From contig NADL03000058.1 of the NCBI GenBank assembly GCA_002205965.3, positions 186,001 through 250,000 on the forward strand: DNA of 64,000 nt, in the 5' to 3' direction. The stretch comes from Kappaphycus alvarezii. Lineage: Eukaryota > Rhodophyta > Florideophyceae > Gigartinales > Solieriaceae. Positions 44,870-55,969 of this stretch are shown piece after piece. How positions within the stretch are numbered: the stretch's first letter is position 1; the number at the start of each line of letters is the position of its first letter. The notes beneath the pieces were generated by a model. The model saw only the letters and a list, made by a program, of their open reading frames with translations, was not told where the DNA came from and did no database searches. The translations under genes and the position numbers were made by a program.

Positions 44870-46520
44870 CAACAATGTAGTCGGCCCCATCAGCGAAACA
44901 AATAGTCTTCATCTTAACTTCCTCCACTGACCTCCTTCTATTTAGAAAAATAAATGTAGACCACTCTGTTGAGTTGAAAAACTCCTTTGCATACATTACG
45001 CAGGATGAATGCTATTAAATGAAAATAAGTGATAGGTAGATATCTTCAATGCTGTTTAAATCTTAAAGAAAGTACAAAACATAGTCCTCCAATCTGTCCA
45101 TCTAACAAAACTGCTACAGAATACTTCATTGGACATAGAACTATCTTTCATGACCTTCATCCGTTCTCTAGGATAGTTCACATTCAAATTCTTTAGCTTT
45201 CTTTTGTAAAGACAGAACGCACAATCACAGCGATTTTTTTGTATGACCTGCAACCAATGAATAAAGAGTTATATTAGTTTTTCTAATCCCAGTATAACTC
45301 GCCAATACAAGTACCATAAAACATAGCGGTTCTTATTTTGTCTAGAATAGTTGTCGCAATGGAGCTTGAGATTTTCGACAGTATTGCTCAGTACAGTATC
45401 ATTTCTATGATTCTCAACAACAAAGTGCAACATGGAACACACCTCGTTTCCAGTCTTCTTGTTTGGCCAATGGCCTTCAACTATGCCAAATATATAAATC
45501 TTATCCAAATTGCTGATATGAATACCAAAAAGAGCGAACTTAAGCCCAGTCACAAGGTGAAGCTGACCAAGCTGTCTCAGTAAAGAAGGTAATAACACCT
45601 TCTCAGCAAAATCAAACGAAAGATGAACTGTTCGATTGTCAGGTTCCTCTTTGGCTTTCTCATCACAAACTTTGTAATGCTTAAACTCTGTAGCCGATTC
45701 CATTCTATGCTTTTGTAGTGTCTCAGTAAGTGCATCTTTCATACTGTTATCCTCTGTGGTATGAATGTAGTTTTTGAGCTCGGTGCAGAGATCACAAAAA
45801 TCAGACCCACGTTTTGAAATTAGAAGCTTCAGCATACGTGTTCTACAAACTTTAAAGAAAGATAAAAAACAAGGACCATTGGGTTTCATCCAGTTCCTTT
45901 CACAGTGCGCGACTAATAAGTCAGTAATTTCTGACCACATTGTGATATACTGCTTGTATGCATCTGCAAAATTTGTATCACTTGGTAAATAGCATATTGG
46001 ATAGTCATAAGAGGATAGTCGGTCAGTAGGATAAATAATACCATTTAGATCACTGTATCGACTTGGAAATCCAAGTGCAATAACGGTCTGTATTGAGTGT
46101 TTTACTGTACGAGACAATGATCAGTTTGCTTTTGTAATAGTAAACTGATTTTCTTTCGAAAATCTACTTGCCATACGTTTTATTTTATTTTCATGAAACT
46201 TTGTAACAGCTGCAAATCCATACAGACACACCCCTTTTTCCTTGATTACATACTTAATGGTCATGGGCTCCTCGTCCGTCTTGCGTTGTTTTTCCCTTCT
46301 ATTTTGCGCACTAGATGACGCCAACTCCTCTAGCTCGTTCAGGTGTCCTGGCGGTGCGGCTAGCGGTAGTAGCATAGCTCGAACTGTTTTCGTCCTTTCA
46401 GTTTGGTCTAGAAGAGCAGAGCTTATTGAAAGTTCTAGCTTTTTAGCAACGCAGCTTCCTTTGTCCTTCCAGTAGTGGCAAGTGCAAAGATCTGTGTACT
46501 TCCTTGAATGCTGTTAGACG
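44870..46520 (-). pseudogene. transposase-like protein, DUF7869-type
   Basis: The main minus-strand frame is 46375-45269, interrupted once by TGA at 46123-46121. It follows a cysteine-rich start (LCTCHYWKDKGSC, about 46.46 kb). The centre has FCDLCTELKNYIHTTE with a CxxC, VHLSFDFAEKVLLPSLL, LYGFAAVTKFHENKIKR, and LHCDNYSRQNKNRYVLWYLY. That D...D arrangement and the QNKN motif are what I recall for proteins carrying DUF7869, which are spread in mobile elements of protists and animals. After a shift, 45253-45056 gives KNRCDCAFCLYKRKLKN, NVNYPRERMKVMKDSSMSN and WTDWRTMFCTFFK, the usual C-terminal part of such proteins. A tail fragment (YAKEFFNSTEWSTFIFL) reaches about 44.9 kb. Total about 480 codons; one stop and two or three shifts. 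A DDE-like role is inferred, not shown. Confidence 0.7.
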
Positions 46521-47355
46521 TGCTGAAATTCAACTGCATCAAATTCTTGACCGGATGACTAGACCAAATCGGGGGAATGCTGTTGTAGAATATGCTCGCG
46601 GGCGGGCCTTCCTCATCATGTCCTCAATGTTCGCTACCGTCCATTTTGCAAAGCGGGAAAGTGTGAGGAGGTAATGTAAGCAATTTCTAGATTCAAATTA
46701 GTGACTCTTTATTATCTGAAGCTTTGCCCTGACGAAACGAAAAGTACTAAATCTGATTTTGACCTGTATCCGGAGAAGTTTTATTTGGACCTGCACCTCA
46801 AAAGCAGCCCTGAATCTGAACCCTACCTGTAGTGTTTGAGATATTTAAATTTGAAATATTACCCAATGATTGCTTGAAAGTTGGCGATTACAGCTATATA
46901 CAGATGCAGAGGTAGAAAAAAATTGCCACAGGGCACTTTTGAATTGAATCTGCACATATATATGGTACTAAGGATAAATTAACAACCGGGAACATCTGAA
47001 TTATGAAAACTAATTTAGCTTTTTTTCAAGCTCCGACGATCTTGACAAGTCTCAGGATGTTCTGTTACGCCTAATTTCAAGCCTGCATTTCATGGCCACT
47101 TCAGTGGCCCCTTCAGCCGGTAAAAGATACTTTAGGCGGCGTCTGACTTGCCTGTATTGTAAATAGAATTTGATTCATGCTCATGTATTCTCCTTATCTC
47201 CAAATATCGACAATGAGACCTCACTATTCCCTCCACTGCCAATCTATGTCTGCCTCTATACCCACCCAATATCTATTATCCGCTCTGATTTCCCCATTTC
47301 AGACTTGACTCCCGCTCCTATAATTCGAGGACATCCTGGATACCAATTTACGTTC
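46521..47355. other. spacer, nothing recognised
   Basis: AT-rich, becoming pyrimidine-rich from 47.17 kb. Confidence 0.4.
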
Positions 47356-47527
47356 CATCTCCATCCCGTCCAACATTTTCATCCTCGCGACCCAGTCGTT
47401 TCCATCTAACCTACCAGCCACCTTCACATCCCATTATCCCTCCGCCTACCAACCCTTCTTCCGTTCCCCTCACCCCAGCCCATCTTATCACCATTCATAA
47501 CCGCCCCATAAATCCCCTAAAATCCCA

Positions 47528-47633
47528 TCCCCCCGTTTCCATCCCTTCTCTTATTCTACTTCCCCCCGACCATCATGTAATCCCCCCGTTTCCATCCCTC
47601 CTCTTATTCTACTTCCCCCCGACCATCGTGTTC
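47528..47633. repeat. 53-bp tandem duplication in the left arm
   Basis: Units 47528-47580 and 47581-47633 both begin TCCCCCCGTTTCCATCCC and are nearly identical; both contain CTTATTCTACTTCCCCCCGA. Confidence 0.9.
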
Positions 47634-47769
47634 CCCCCCCCATCCCCGTATTCTCCGCGTATCAGCCCTCCTTCCATTATTTTCCCCTCCTTCATCACTC
47701 CCTTTGTCCCTGTTAGCTTCACCCTTACCAGAGTCTTTAGCACAGTCTGTTCTCATCTTCGCCACGCAC

Positions 47770-48000
47770 TCCTGCATTCGATATATATTGTATCGCTTCT
47801 CTGGATTGTTGTGAATGGCCGGCATATCAAAAAGGGTAAAGGTAATGACGACAGACGAGCGCAAGATATAAGCGGAGAGGCCGTCGAAATCTTTCGCAAG
47901 GAATTTCAGCCAGGTCGTATACCGACATGGCCACTACATGTTGTGAAATGGTGGTATAGATGGAGATCGAGAGATGGCGTAAACACATTATGAGATACTT
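47770..48000 (+). other. protein-like frame in the fold-back centre
   Basis: The plus-strand frame ending at 47993 reads DDRRAQDISGEAVEIFRKEF, then QPGRIPTWPLHVVKWWYRWR and RDGVNTL. The spacing resembles a helix-turn-helix DNA-binding segment, but this is weak. Confidence 0.2.
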
Positions 48001-48459
48001 GCTGGAAGTTACCAGTAAATAAGAGGGAAAGTATAGTCATTACTTGTATATAAGGAGTAACAATTTCAAAAGGAGACCGCCAGATCAAACTAATAAGGTC
48101 CTCAGCAGATAATAGTCCAGCTTTCGGAAAGATGAACGTCGGGCTAACAATAATGGAAATACGTTTCTCTTGGAATCAGATTAGATATTAAATAACTTCA
48201 ATGGCTTTAAACCTGGTATTTCTTAGCATTTTATTGGACATATTAAAAAAAAGCTTTCTTAAATACAATAGTAATGGCTGGTTGGGCAACGCTTACAACA
48301 CTCCCGGTTGGTGTGAGTAATGTTGTTGGGGTAGACTGAGGGTCAGAAATATCTCGCAAATGCACTTGGATCCCTAAAATTCAGATATAAAGGGGAGTAA
48401 TCCCGCATTAGGAGGTCGGATGTCCCGAGGAAAAGCTCTTTATTCTTCTACGAGACTGA

Positions 48460-48663
48460 CAGAGTAGAGCATGGACATTTCCATTCAAGTCAATTTACCA
48501 TGACCGAAATATTATAGCAGAAGAATTCACTCCAATGCAACATCATGCTTTCGTGAAATTTTACGATCCAGAGAATATTTCTCTCACAGATCTCAAGAAG
48601 CTGATACGTGCAGGTGCGAGGAAGGATTCATGTGAGGACCAAACAGCCTCAAGATCAATTATC
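48460..48663 (+). other. second protein-like frame in the fold-back centre
   Basis: About 68 codons open: EEFTPMQHHAFVKFYDPENI and SLTDLKKLIRAGARKDSCED, ending at a TGA. Unrecognised. Confidence 0.2.
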
Positions 48664-49104
48664 TGAGCAAAGCTGGATGAGGTGTAAGCATTTAAAAGGG
48701 AGGGGAGATGATAGGGATGAAGGAATGGGAGAAGAAATCATGGGTAGGGGGGAAAGAAAATGGAAGGGAATATGATGGAGAGGAGGGAATAGAATGGGAG
48801 AAAGGTTGGAACTTAGGGGGAAAATGGACAGGCGGGGGTTGATAGGCGGGTGATGAACAGGAAAAAGATGGGTGGGGGGAAGGGAACAGGGGGCTGGTAG
48901 GAGGCGAGAAAAGGTAATAGGCCAGTGAGAAAGGAATAGGAAGAGCTTCTGAACGCGGAGAGGAACGATGGGTTGGGGTAAACTTTTGGGTAAATTGACT
49001 GAGAGGCTGATGATACGCGGGTAGTAAGGGAATAGGAGCAGTGTTGATAGGTGGGGTGGAAGCGAATGGGTCAGAAGGATGTGAATGGTGGCCGGATGTA
49101 GATG

Positions 49105-51459
49105 AACATTTTAAATTTCGTACTTTTTCTCGATCTCGGCGTGCAGATATGTATTTTTAATTCACAAGAGTATTTGCCATGACGCTTATGCAGATGTTTA
49201 GTTTTATTTATCTTTATTATATTTATACAATCTGTGTATGTTCTCTTTGCAAACGATAGGTCCAGTCAGTTTAACTCAGATATACGATTTTTTCAGTTAT
49301 CTCTGAAATATTTGTAAATATTGGAATGAATAGATACGGAGTTAACAGCTGTAGACTTCGTCACTGAAGTTGCATAAGCATAATTTGGGAGGAGCATCGG
49401 CTTTTTTGATACAGTAAGCTACTCACGGCAAAATATGGTATTTATTGAAGGCTGAAAAGGTTGTTACTAGCTGAAATTTATATCAATCTATCCAATTTAC
49501 GGCGACCAAGAGGGATGCTTCTTATAGTCCCATTATCGAGAGGTTGTTCTTTATAATATAGTATAGTAAGTAATGACTGGTACGGTATTCTACTATTGTA
49601 AGTTTCCGTATTCAAGAGCATTTTTCGTTCCTTCGCAGTTATATTTTATTGAACTGTAGTTAAATTAACCTGCAATAGCGCAGTACATGGCATACCGCAC
49701 TTTACTGAAAAATATACCTCAGCACGGAAGTTTGTTGTGAATATGGAAGGATACCTTAGACAATCTCACTAGGCTGAGAAAAAGGGAGACACCAGGGGGG
49801 AATAATTTGATGCATCCGAGCTTTTTTCGTAGCTTTTCGTGTTCTTCCACTCTAAATATTCTCTTAAATACACTAATCGTACAAATTAACAAAGAGGCGC
49901 CTATTTAATTCTGGGCTCAAGTCTCAATCTAATTTTTCGAGTCTCAAATTCAGTTTCATGATTATTCAAGAGTAGACACCTTTTGCATAATAACTCAATT
50001 TCAAGATGTTTATGTAATCATAATCACAGCTCAGGGCGAAAATTGAAAAGTTTGCGTTGGAGATACAGATGCTACGGACCTAATTCAATATCTCCAAACA
50101 AAATTCAGTATTGGTGAGACTACATAAGTTTAATTCTAGCTAAATTTTCCAGTTGTTATTACAACTCTGACTCTACCATTGACTGGACCTACTATTGCCC
50201 TCCCGGAAAATATCATATTTAAGTACCTGAAATAACCCTTACCGCTGTCATGATTGATCCTAAAAGGAGAATATTTTATTTTACCGATGCTTCCGATTAA
50301 ATTTATATGCATATAAGAGTGTATCAGTAACCAAATCAGATTATTTTCCCACGGATAAAAGCATTGATACATGCAGAATGGTTCTTCATAGAAACAAAAA
50401 CGTTCGCGTATTATACAATCCAATTATCAATAGTTTCGGTGATTTCTCGTCCACATTACGTATCCTAGGCCCACTTGTAATCAAGCTAAAATATAGGTAC
50501 CATAACTATTCGCTGCTAAGAATCATCGAATCGATGGACTAAATTGACGAAATTCCGTTTGAAGGACTTCGAAAATAAAAAAACCACCGAGCTCAACGCA
50601 ATCAACAGAAGAAGCCTACGTTCAACTTTCTTTTCTCAAATACTGCAAATGTATCGAAATTTTGATTGGAATTAAAACATGATAGACATGAGTACCAGTA
50701 TGGATAAATTGGAACCAACATATCTCCCAGAACGAAAGCTCCCGTCTGCAGATGTTCAAAGATGAAAAATCAGAGCGTAATTTTCACCAATGTATCCTCA
50801 AAAAACTGAGAATATATAAAATATGTGCCTCTCAGTGCCGCATATCTGTCTCTGGGAAAGCTGGATTTTTGTTCACATCTTGGATGGCGCCACCCGTAAA
50901 TTCTTGTTTGTTAGTTTAATTAGGGGATGAAATACGGTGAGATTGAGAAAGCTGTGGCAGATAAAGATGTGAGCGATGCTCTTCAATGCAAAAGAAAAAA
51001 CTTGCGAAATGACTCAATTGATTTCTTCCATATTATCTACAAGCATTTAAGAAATTCCTGAAAGGCTAAAAAACTCTGAACAAATGAATGAAACAGGCTC
51101 AAGTGTCCACAAAATTTCCTAAAAAATGCCTATAAAATTGACTACTAGCGGAAGTTTGCGACCAAATTTCAAGATTGAACAATGATGAATATTCAGAATG
51201 TTATCTCTAAAATGTATTCTTGCGAAAAGGTCTTTACTAAATTTCACATGCGAATTCAAAGTGAGTTCCAGAGTCTCATATTGGTTGGTGACCATTTTCG
51301 CGAGGTTTAGAAAGAATTTGTTACAGAAGGGGAAAGGGAATTCGAAACAGACACAGTAATTTATGGTCTAAAACTTCTTCAGTATTTTATAGTTCATTTA
51401 TAGAATGAGAACTAAAACTCATTCAGACCGTTGAATGGTTGACAAATATCCAAGTTTTC
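49105..51459. other. AT-rich spacer, no gene seen
   Basis: About 2.3 kb without a convincing reading frame on either strand; the 95-codon minus-strand ORF at 50423-50136 lacks motifs. Confidence 0.45.
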
Positions 51460-51627
51460 TGTGAGAAAACTAGATATGTAGGAAGAGAACTCAGTGCGTC
51501 TTACCTTTTTTACTTCCTAACATTACGACTTATATGTAGAACCGACGACGGCGGATGTACTTCCTTACAGTAGCGTAGAAAACACCAGGCGAACATGTTT
51601 GTGCTGCACGTGTCCGTAATTACAACA
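51460..51627 (-). repeat. copia II 3' LTR (168 bp, left on the plus strand)
   Basis: On the plus strand TGTGAGAAAACTAG...GTAATTACAACA. It differs from 55970-56139 by three substitutions and a T6/T8 run. Confidence 0.97.
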
Positions 51628-51639
51628 CGCCCTCATCAC

Positions 51640-52520
51640 GAACAGCCTTCGTCCTCACCATTTCGCAATCCATACGCCATTCGACTTGTGCACAGCTTCT
51701 GCGTTCCCAGTGCCTTTGTCATTCCATCTGCGAGCATGTCTATCGTTGACACATACGATATCTTCACCACGTTTTCGCACAATAATCCCGCGTCAAATGA
51801 TACGCGACGTCAATGTGCTTCGCATCTATCGTATCTCGCTCGCCTTTTGCCGTTGATATCGCACCTTGGTTATCCGCGCGTATATCAATCGTTCTTCGGT
51901 CTATTCCAAAGTCGTCCAAAAGCTTTCGAATCCATAACGCTTCACGCACACATTTGCCTGCGCGACGTATTCGGACTCCAAACTCGACGCAGCAACGATA
52001 CTTTGTCGCTTGCTGCTCCATGCGATGCTGTACCACCTACTGTGTACAGGAAACCTCCTGTTGATTTTCTGGTTTCCTTATCGCTCGCCCAGTCCGCGTC
52101 TGTATACCAACGACGCCTTCTGCCGATTTTCGTACAACAAAGACATCTCTTTCGTTGCCAACACATAATTCGCGACATCCCGTGCCGCTTTCCAATGATT
52201 ACGTCCATAGAACGCGAAATAGCGTGCCAACCTTGACACTGCGTACATGATATCCGGTCGAGTCGTGCACGCCAGATACATCAAACTTCCGACAAGCTCT
52301 CGATACGGTAGATGAGATGACGCATTCTGCCGTCATCCGTCGCTTTTCTCAAGTCCAGATCGCTTCGCATTGGATATTTCGCTGAGCTTCCTTCCAGCCG
52401 AAATCGTGACAACAATTTGTTCACGTACGCATGTTGAGATAATCTTAGCGTTCGTTTTCTCCTGTTCCTCTCGATTTTCATTCCGAGAAAGAAATGTGCT
52501 CATCTGGCAGCACCTAGTTC
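51640..52520 (-). pseudogene. copia II RNase H domain
   Basis: Pieces in successive frames: RLSQHAYVNKLLSRFRLEG (52.4 kb), MYLACTTRPDIMYAVSRLAR (52.27 kb), YTDADWASDKETRKSTGGF (52.1 kb, with the Asp of the DADWAGD motif), ALWIRKLLDDFGIDRR (51.93 kb) and IRADNQGAISTAKGERD, IDAKHIDVAYHLTRD (51.86-51.78 kb). These are the standard copia RNase H landmarks. At least four one-base shifts lie in 0.9 kb. The region ends just before a purine-rich GATGAGGGCG next to the 3' LTR, the polypurine tract position. Confidence 0.85.
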
Positions 52521-53542
52521 GAACCGTCACTCAACTTCTCGACAACGTCCTGGCAATCATTTCTCGATTCACCAGTGACAATTATATCGTCCACGTACAC
52601 CAACACGTAGCATCTTCGTCCTTCCTTCGTTTTCCATACGAATAGGCAAGGATCAGATTGGGACTGCTCGAATCCACAGGTGCCTAGAACGCTTTTCAAT
52701 TGTTCGTGCCACACCTTGGATGCCTGTTTCAGTCCATAAAGCGACTTTCGTAACCGCAACACACTCGAACCTTTCTCCATCGATAATCGCTTCCATAGCG
52801 CACGCATTTCCTTTTTGTACGTACCGCCCTTGCCTCGCGATATTCTCGATAGGATTTCGTCCATAACTCGTTCCGGAATATCAGGAAACTCCATGTAGAT
52901 TTCTTCGTCCAATTTTCCATACAGGAACGCAGTCTTGACGTCCACCTGGTAACATTCCAGGTTCCTTCGCGCCACTTGCGCCAGTAGAAAACGCAGGGTA
53001 TCAAAACGTACCACCGGGGAGAATACCTCGTCGTAGTCAACTCCTTTGACTTGTGAGTATCCTTTCGCCACGAGCCGTGCCTTGTGCCTGTATACTTCGC
53101 CCTTCGAATTTGTCTTCTTCGCGAATACCCAACGACACTTCACGATGCGACGTTCGTTTGGAGTCGGTTCAACGCTGAACGTTCCATTCTTCATTAATGA
53201 AACCATCTCGTCAGCCATTGCTTCCGTCCACTCACGCTTCTCGCTCGATTCCACCGCGTCCGTGGCTGATGTTGGCATGTCGTCGCTGACACTGCCACAC
53301 ATTGCCTCAGCAGATAAGAATGCAAGATTCGAATGTCCATACCGTTTCGTCTGTCGCACAACACGCCCTGACCTTGTTGTTTGTGGTTCTTCCGTACATC
53401 TTCTGTGTACATTCATGGAACTCTTCCGGTTCCTCTTCGCTATCGTCACCGTCCCAATTTTCCGGTGCAATCCATGGTGGTCGCCTCGATTTTTCCTTAT
53501 CAGGCACCACATCCTTTTCAGTCGATGCTCCCTCGACTTCAA
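52514..53542 (-). CDS. copia II reverse transcriptase
   Basis: A 342-codon frame, intact across the RT domain. A basic linker ends in TRSGRVVRQTKRYG. Next come WTEAMADEMVSLMKNGTF and RRIVKCRWVFAKKTNSKGE, the usual entry. KARLVAKGYSQVKGVDYDE and FSPVVRFDTLRFLLAQVA follow. YQVDVKTAFLYGKLDEEIYM holds the first catalytic Asp. LRLRKSLYGLKQASKVWHEQ is canonical copia, and YVLVYVDDIIVTGE holds the active-site DD at 52586-52597. The frame is one base off from the integrase frame; an intermediate acidic stretch (53510-53307, ENWDGDDSEEEPEEF) is in the third frame. The enzyme copies the element RNA into cDNA inside the particle. Confidence 0.9.
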   Translation of the reverse strand: MKSREHRLKRMWCLIRKNRGDHHGLHRKIGTVTIAKRNRKSSMNVHRRCTEEPQTTRSGRVVRQTKRYGHSNLAFLSAEAMCGSVSDDMPTSATDAVESSEKREWTEAMADEMVSLMKNGTFSVEPTPNERRIVKCRWVFAKKTNSKGEVYRHKARLVAKGYSQVKGVDYDEVFSPVVRFDTLRFLLAQVARRNLECYQVDVKTAFLYGKLDEEIYMEFPDIPERVMDEILSRISRGKGGTYKKEMRALWKRLSMEKGSSVLRLRKSLYGLKQASKVWHEQLKSVLGTCGFEQSQSDPCLFVWKTKEGRRCYVLVYVDDIIVTGESRNDCQDVVEKLSDGSN

Positions 53543-55032
53543 CAGGAGTCTCTCGCTCCCATTCGGAAAACGTTCTCCCTCAACGTCTCTTCTTCCTCGT
53601 TCGTTCGATATAATTTTTCAATGAACGTAACGTCTTTGGTCACCATCACGCGACCCAACTCTGGGATGTACACCCGGTATGCCTCTCCTGGACTATACCC
53701 GACGTGTACTCCATCCCATGTTTTTGGTTCCACCTTACTTTTTCGATATGCCTTCGGTTTCAGTACTTTCACTTTCGTACCGAACACTCGCAAATTCGAC
53801 AAGTCCGGCTTCGTCCCTGTCACAATCTCGTACGGTGTCTTTCCTCGTACCTCTGGATGCGATGCCCGTGTCAACGTCCTGTTGTACACATGTACCACGC
53901 ATCGTACTGCTTCAGGCCACAACGTCTTGTACGTGTCGAACTTACATGTCATATTCAACTCGCTTAGAATCGTTCGCGCCTTCTCGAGAATCGTGCGGTT
54001 TGGTCGCTCTGCTCGTCCATTTGACTGTGACGAGTACGGAGGCGTCACTTCTATCAGCGTATTGTTCGCGTCAAGAAATTCCTTTGTTCGTCCTTCCGTC
54101 AACTCTTTCGCACCATCTGTCCGCATCGATAGCAGTTTGTTCCCGGACACCTTTTGCGCGTGTAGAACCATTTCCTTCGTGGCGTCAGCAGCATTCTTTT
54201 TCGTAGGTAGACACTTCACCCACATTGCACCACTGTAGTCATCCGTAAGTAGTTGCATGTACTGCTCGCCCTTCAACCCTGTCGGACTTATCGGTCCGCA
54301 CAGGTCCGTGTGCATCAAATCCAGCACTTTATTTGTGCGCTTCTCGCGCCTTCTGTGTGGCTGATTTGTCGCTTTTCCCTCGACACAATGCTCACACACC
54401 TGACCAATATTCTTCGTTGATTTCAGGTTTTCCAATCCATGAACCGCGTTCATGCGTTCCATCTGCCTCAACGTTTCGACAGCAGTATGGCATGTTCGAC
54501 GATGAGCCAATATCATCCCATCGTCTTTCCCAGGCGTAAAGAATGCGACTCTTGGTTTCCCACTTGACACGGCCTTCATACCTGTCAACTCTGTGATACC
54601 TGTCGCCTTCGAGTCTCCGACCATCAACTTTCGTCCATCCACTTTCGCGACGAACCTCATTGTTCTTGGTTCGAAGAATACACCAACGCCTGCAACTTGT
54701 GCCTTCGCAACAGACACCAAATTCGTACGACAGTTGGGTGCATGACCAACGTCCTTCAATAACGTTGTCACTTCTTTCCCATCAATCATCTGTCGCACTC
54801 GTACTTTCCCGACGCCAACGACCGATACGCGTCCACCTTCGCACGCCGCATTTACATGTTCGTTGCTCGACAATGATTCGTATTCGACAAACCATTCACG
54901 TCGGTTACACAAATGCCTCGACGCACAGCTGTCCAGAAACCATCTGTTCTGGATATCACTCGACTTGCACCATAAATGTAAACTCACATTCGTGACCTCT
55001 GCCTGCTGCATTGGAATCACCTTCGTTCGCAA
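53539..55032 (-). CDS. copia II protease-integrase segment (497 codons open)
   Basis: Begins with the aspartic protease site WFLDSCASRHLCNRREWF (Asp at 54933-54931; the family has DSGAS, here Cys replaces Gly, a single-base change also tolerated as variation in some copia lines). Then LLKDVGHAPNCRTNLVSVAK. The integrase zinc domain is HRRTCH (about 54.5 kb) with CEHC (about 54.39 kb). The core has D in MHTDLCGP, D in MRTDGAKELTE and E in QSNGRAERPNRTI, so the D-D-E triad is complete. TPYEIVTGTKPDLSNLRVFG and WDGVHVGYSPGEAYRVY are typical C-terminal landmarks. It ends at a stop where a one-base shift leads towards RT. Confidence 0.92.
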   Translation of the reverse strand: MRTKVIPMQQAEVTNVSLHLWCKSSDIQNRWFLDSCASRHLCNRREWFVEYESLSSNEHVNAACEGGRVSVVGVGKVRVRQMIDGKEVTTLLKDVGHAPNCRTNLVSVAKAQVAGVGVFFEPRTMRFVAKVDGRKLMVGDSKATGITELTGMKAVSSGKPRVAFFTPGKDDGMILAHRRTCHTAVETLRQMERMNAVHGLENLKSTKNIGQVCEHCVEGKATNQPHRRREKRTNKVLDLMHTDLCGPISPTGLKGEQYMQLLTDDYSGAMWVKCLPTKKNAADATKEMVLHAQKVSGNKLLSMRTDGAKELTEGRTKEFLDANNTLIEVTPPYSSQSNGRAERPNRTILEKARTILSELNMTCKFDTYKTLWPEAVRCVVHVYNRTLTRASHPEVRGKTPYEIVTGTKPDLSNLRVFGTKVKVLKPKAYRKSKVEPKTWDGVHVGYSPGEAYRVYIPELGRVMVTKDVTFIEKLYRTNEEEETLRENVFRMGARDSC

Positions 55033-55860
55033 TCAGCTTTCGTTTCTTTAATGCGGCAGTTATCTCAGGTGTTGGCTTCATGCTCGGCTTGTACTTCTTG
55101 CTCTTTGGATTAAAGAAGCAATCGACCATCCGATGTCCCTGCTTACCACACACCCAACAGTCTTGTTTGCTGCTCGTTCCTTTTCGTGCAGCCATGAATG
55201 ACGTACCATTTCTGTCATCCCACTTCGATTTGAATTCGCATTGGCAACTTGGTCTTCTGTTTGTTCCAGCGATGATACCATACGTTCGAAAGACATGTCG
55301 TAAGACTCCATCAGTATCGTCTTCTTGACTTCGAACTCTGAACGCAACCCATTCAGCAATGCGTACTTCTTGTCACTGACATCCACCATAGTTCCTGCGA
55401 ATGACAATTGCCGTTCTATCGTGCATATCTTGTTCACGAATTCTCGAACGGTCTCATCTTGTTCCATACGAATGTTCAACAGACGGTTTCGCAGTGTATG
55501 CACAGCTGCCCTACACTTCGACATATTCGCATCTGCCAACTTCTTCCACATCACTCGTGGATCTGTATCACCCGCAATCATCGCAATGTATTCAGGTTCA
55601 ATGGAACAGATTATTGCTGCCCGTGCAGCATTGATGTCCTTCATGACATCCTCCTTACTCTGCGTACTCTCTTCAGTCGCAGTCGTCTCGGTAGATGCGT
55701 CGACGTTCACTTCGTCTCCATCTCCGACATGTTTCCAAATACCTCTTGCTCGTAACAGCGCTTCCAGCTGCGTGGCCCATATCAGGTAGTTTCCACCATT
55801 TAGCTTGGTGATTGATACCTTCGCGGTATCCATGACGACAGTATCCCGTACTTCGTCCAA
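54956..55860 (-). pseudogene. copia II gag with zinc knuckle
   Basis: ATG at 55860. The first frame (55860-55200) has the usual copia gag start VSITKLNGGNYLIWATQLEA, LLRARGIWKHV, then IICSIEPEYIAMIAG and EQDETVREFVNKICTIERQL. At about 55200 the frame shifts to 55195-54956, giving CWVCGKQGHRMVDC (Cx2C-x4-H-x4-C, perfect) and a Lys-rich tail, then shifts back into the protease frame near 54990. Two compensating one-base shifts without any stop are more like sequence errors than ancient decay. Confidence 0.9.
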
Positions 55861-55954
55861 CTAGTGAGCACTCGCTTTCCGAACGGCTTGGTTAGCCGCA
55901 CAACGACGACTCACGAAGACACACGATTCTTGATTACTTCCTTTTGCTAGCGAA

Positions 55955-55969
55955 TGCTGGCCCATAACC
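55955..55969 (-). other. copia II primer-binding site (half tRNA-iMet)
   Basis: Directly next to the 5' LTR the minus strand reads GGTTATGGGCCAGC. Its complement GCTGGCCCATAACC matches the initiator-tRNA anticodon arm (..GGGCCCATAACC..) apart from one missing C. Drosophila copia and yeast Ty5 are known to prime from this internal half-tRNA site, not from the tRNA 3' end. Confidence 0.85.

Larger units (their letters stand above)
47356..49104. mobile_element. candidate fold-back element with inverted pyrimidine/purine arms
   Basis: The left arm end at 47356-47416 (CATCTCCATCCCGTCC...GACCCAGTCGTTTCCA) is an imperfect inverted copy of 49045-49104 (complement CATCTACATCCGGCC...GACCCATTCGCTTCCA), about 70-75% by eye. 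Inward from these ends the left side stays C/T-rich to about 47.70 kb and the right side G/A-rich from about 48.69 kb, so the two arms could pair over some 350-400 bp. The 1-kb centre has two protein-like frames that I do not recognise. Confidence 0.4.

Noticed and set aside
53046..54238. Long plus-strand ORFs (192 and 285 codons) across copia II
   Set aside because: Antisense shadows of the integrase and RT coding strand.
53539..55200. Programmed ribosomal frameshifting between copia II gag and pol
   Set aside because: There are about eight shifts in both directions, including inside RNase H. No single slippery-site design explains them.
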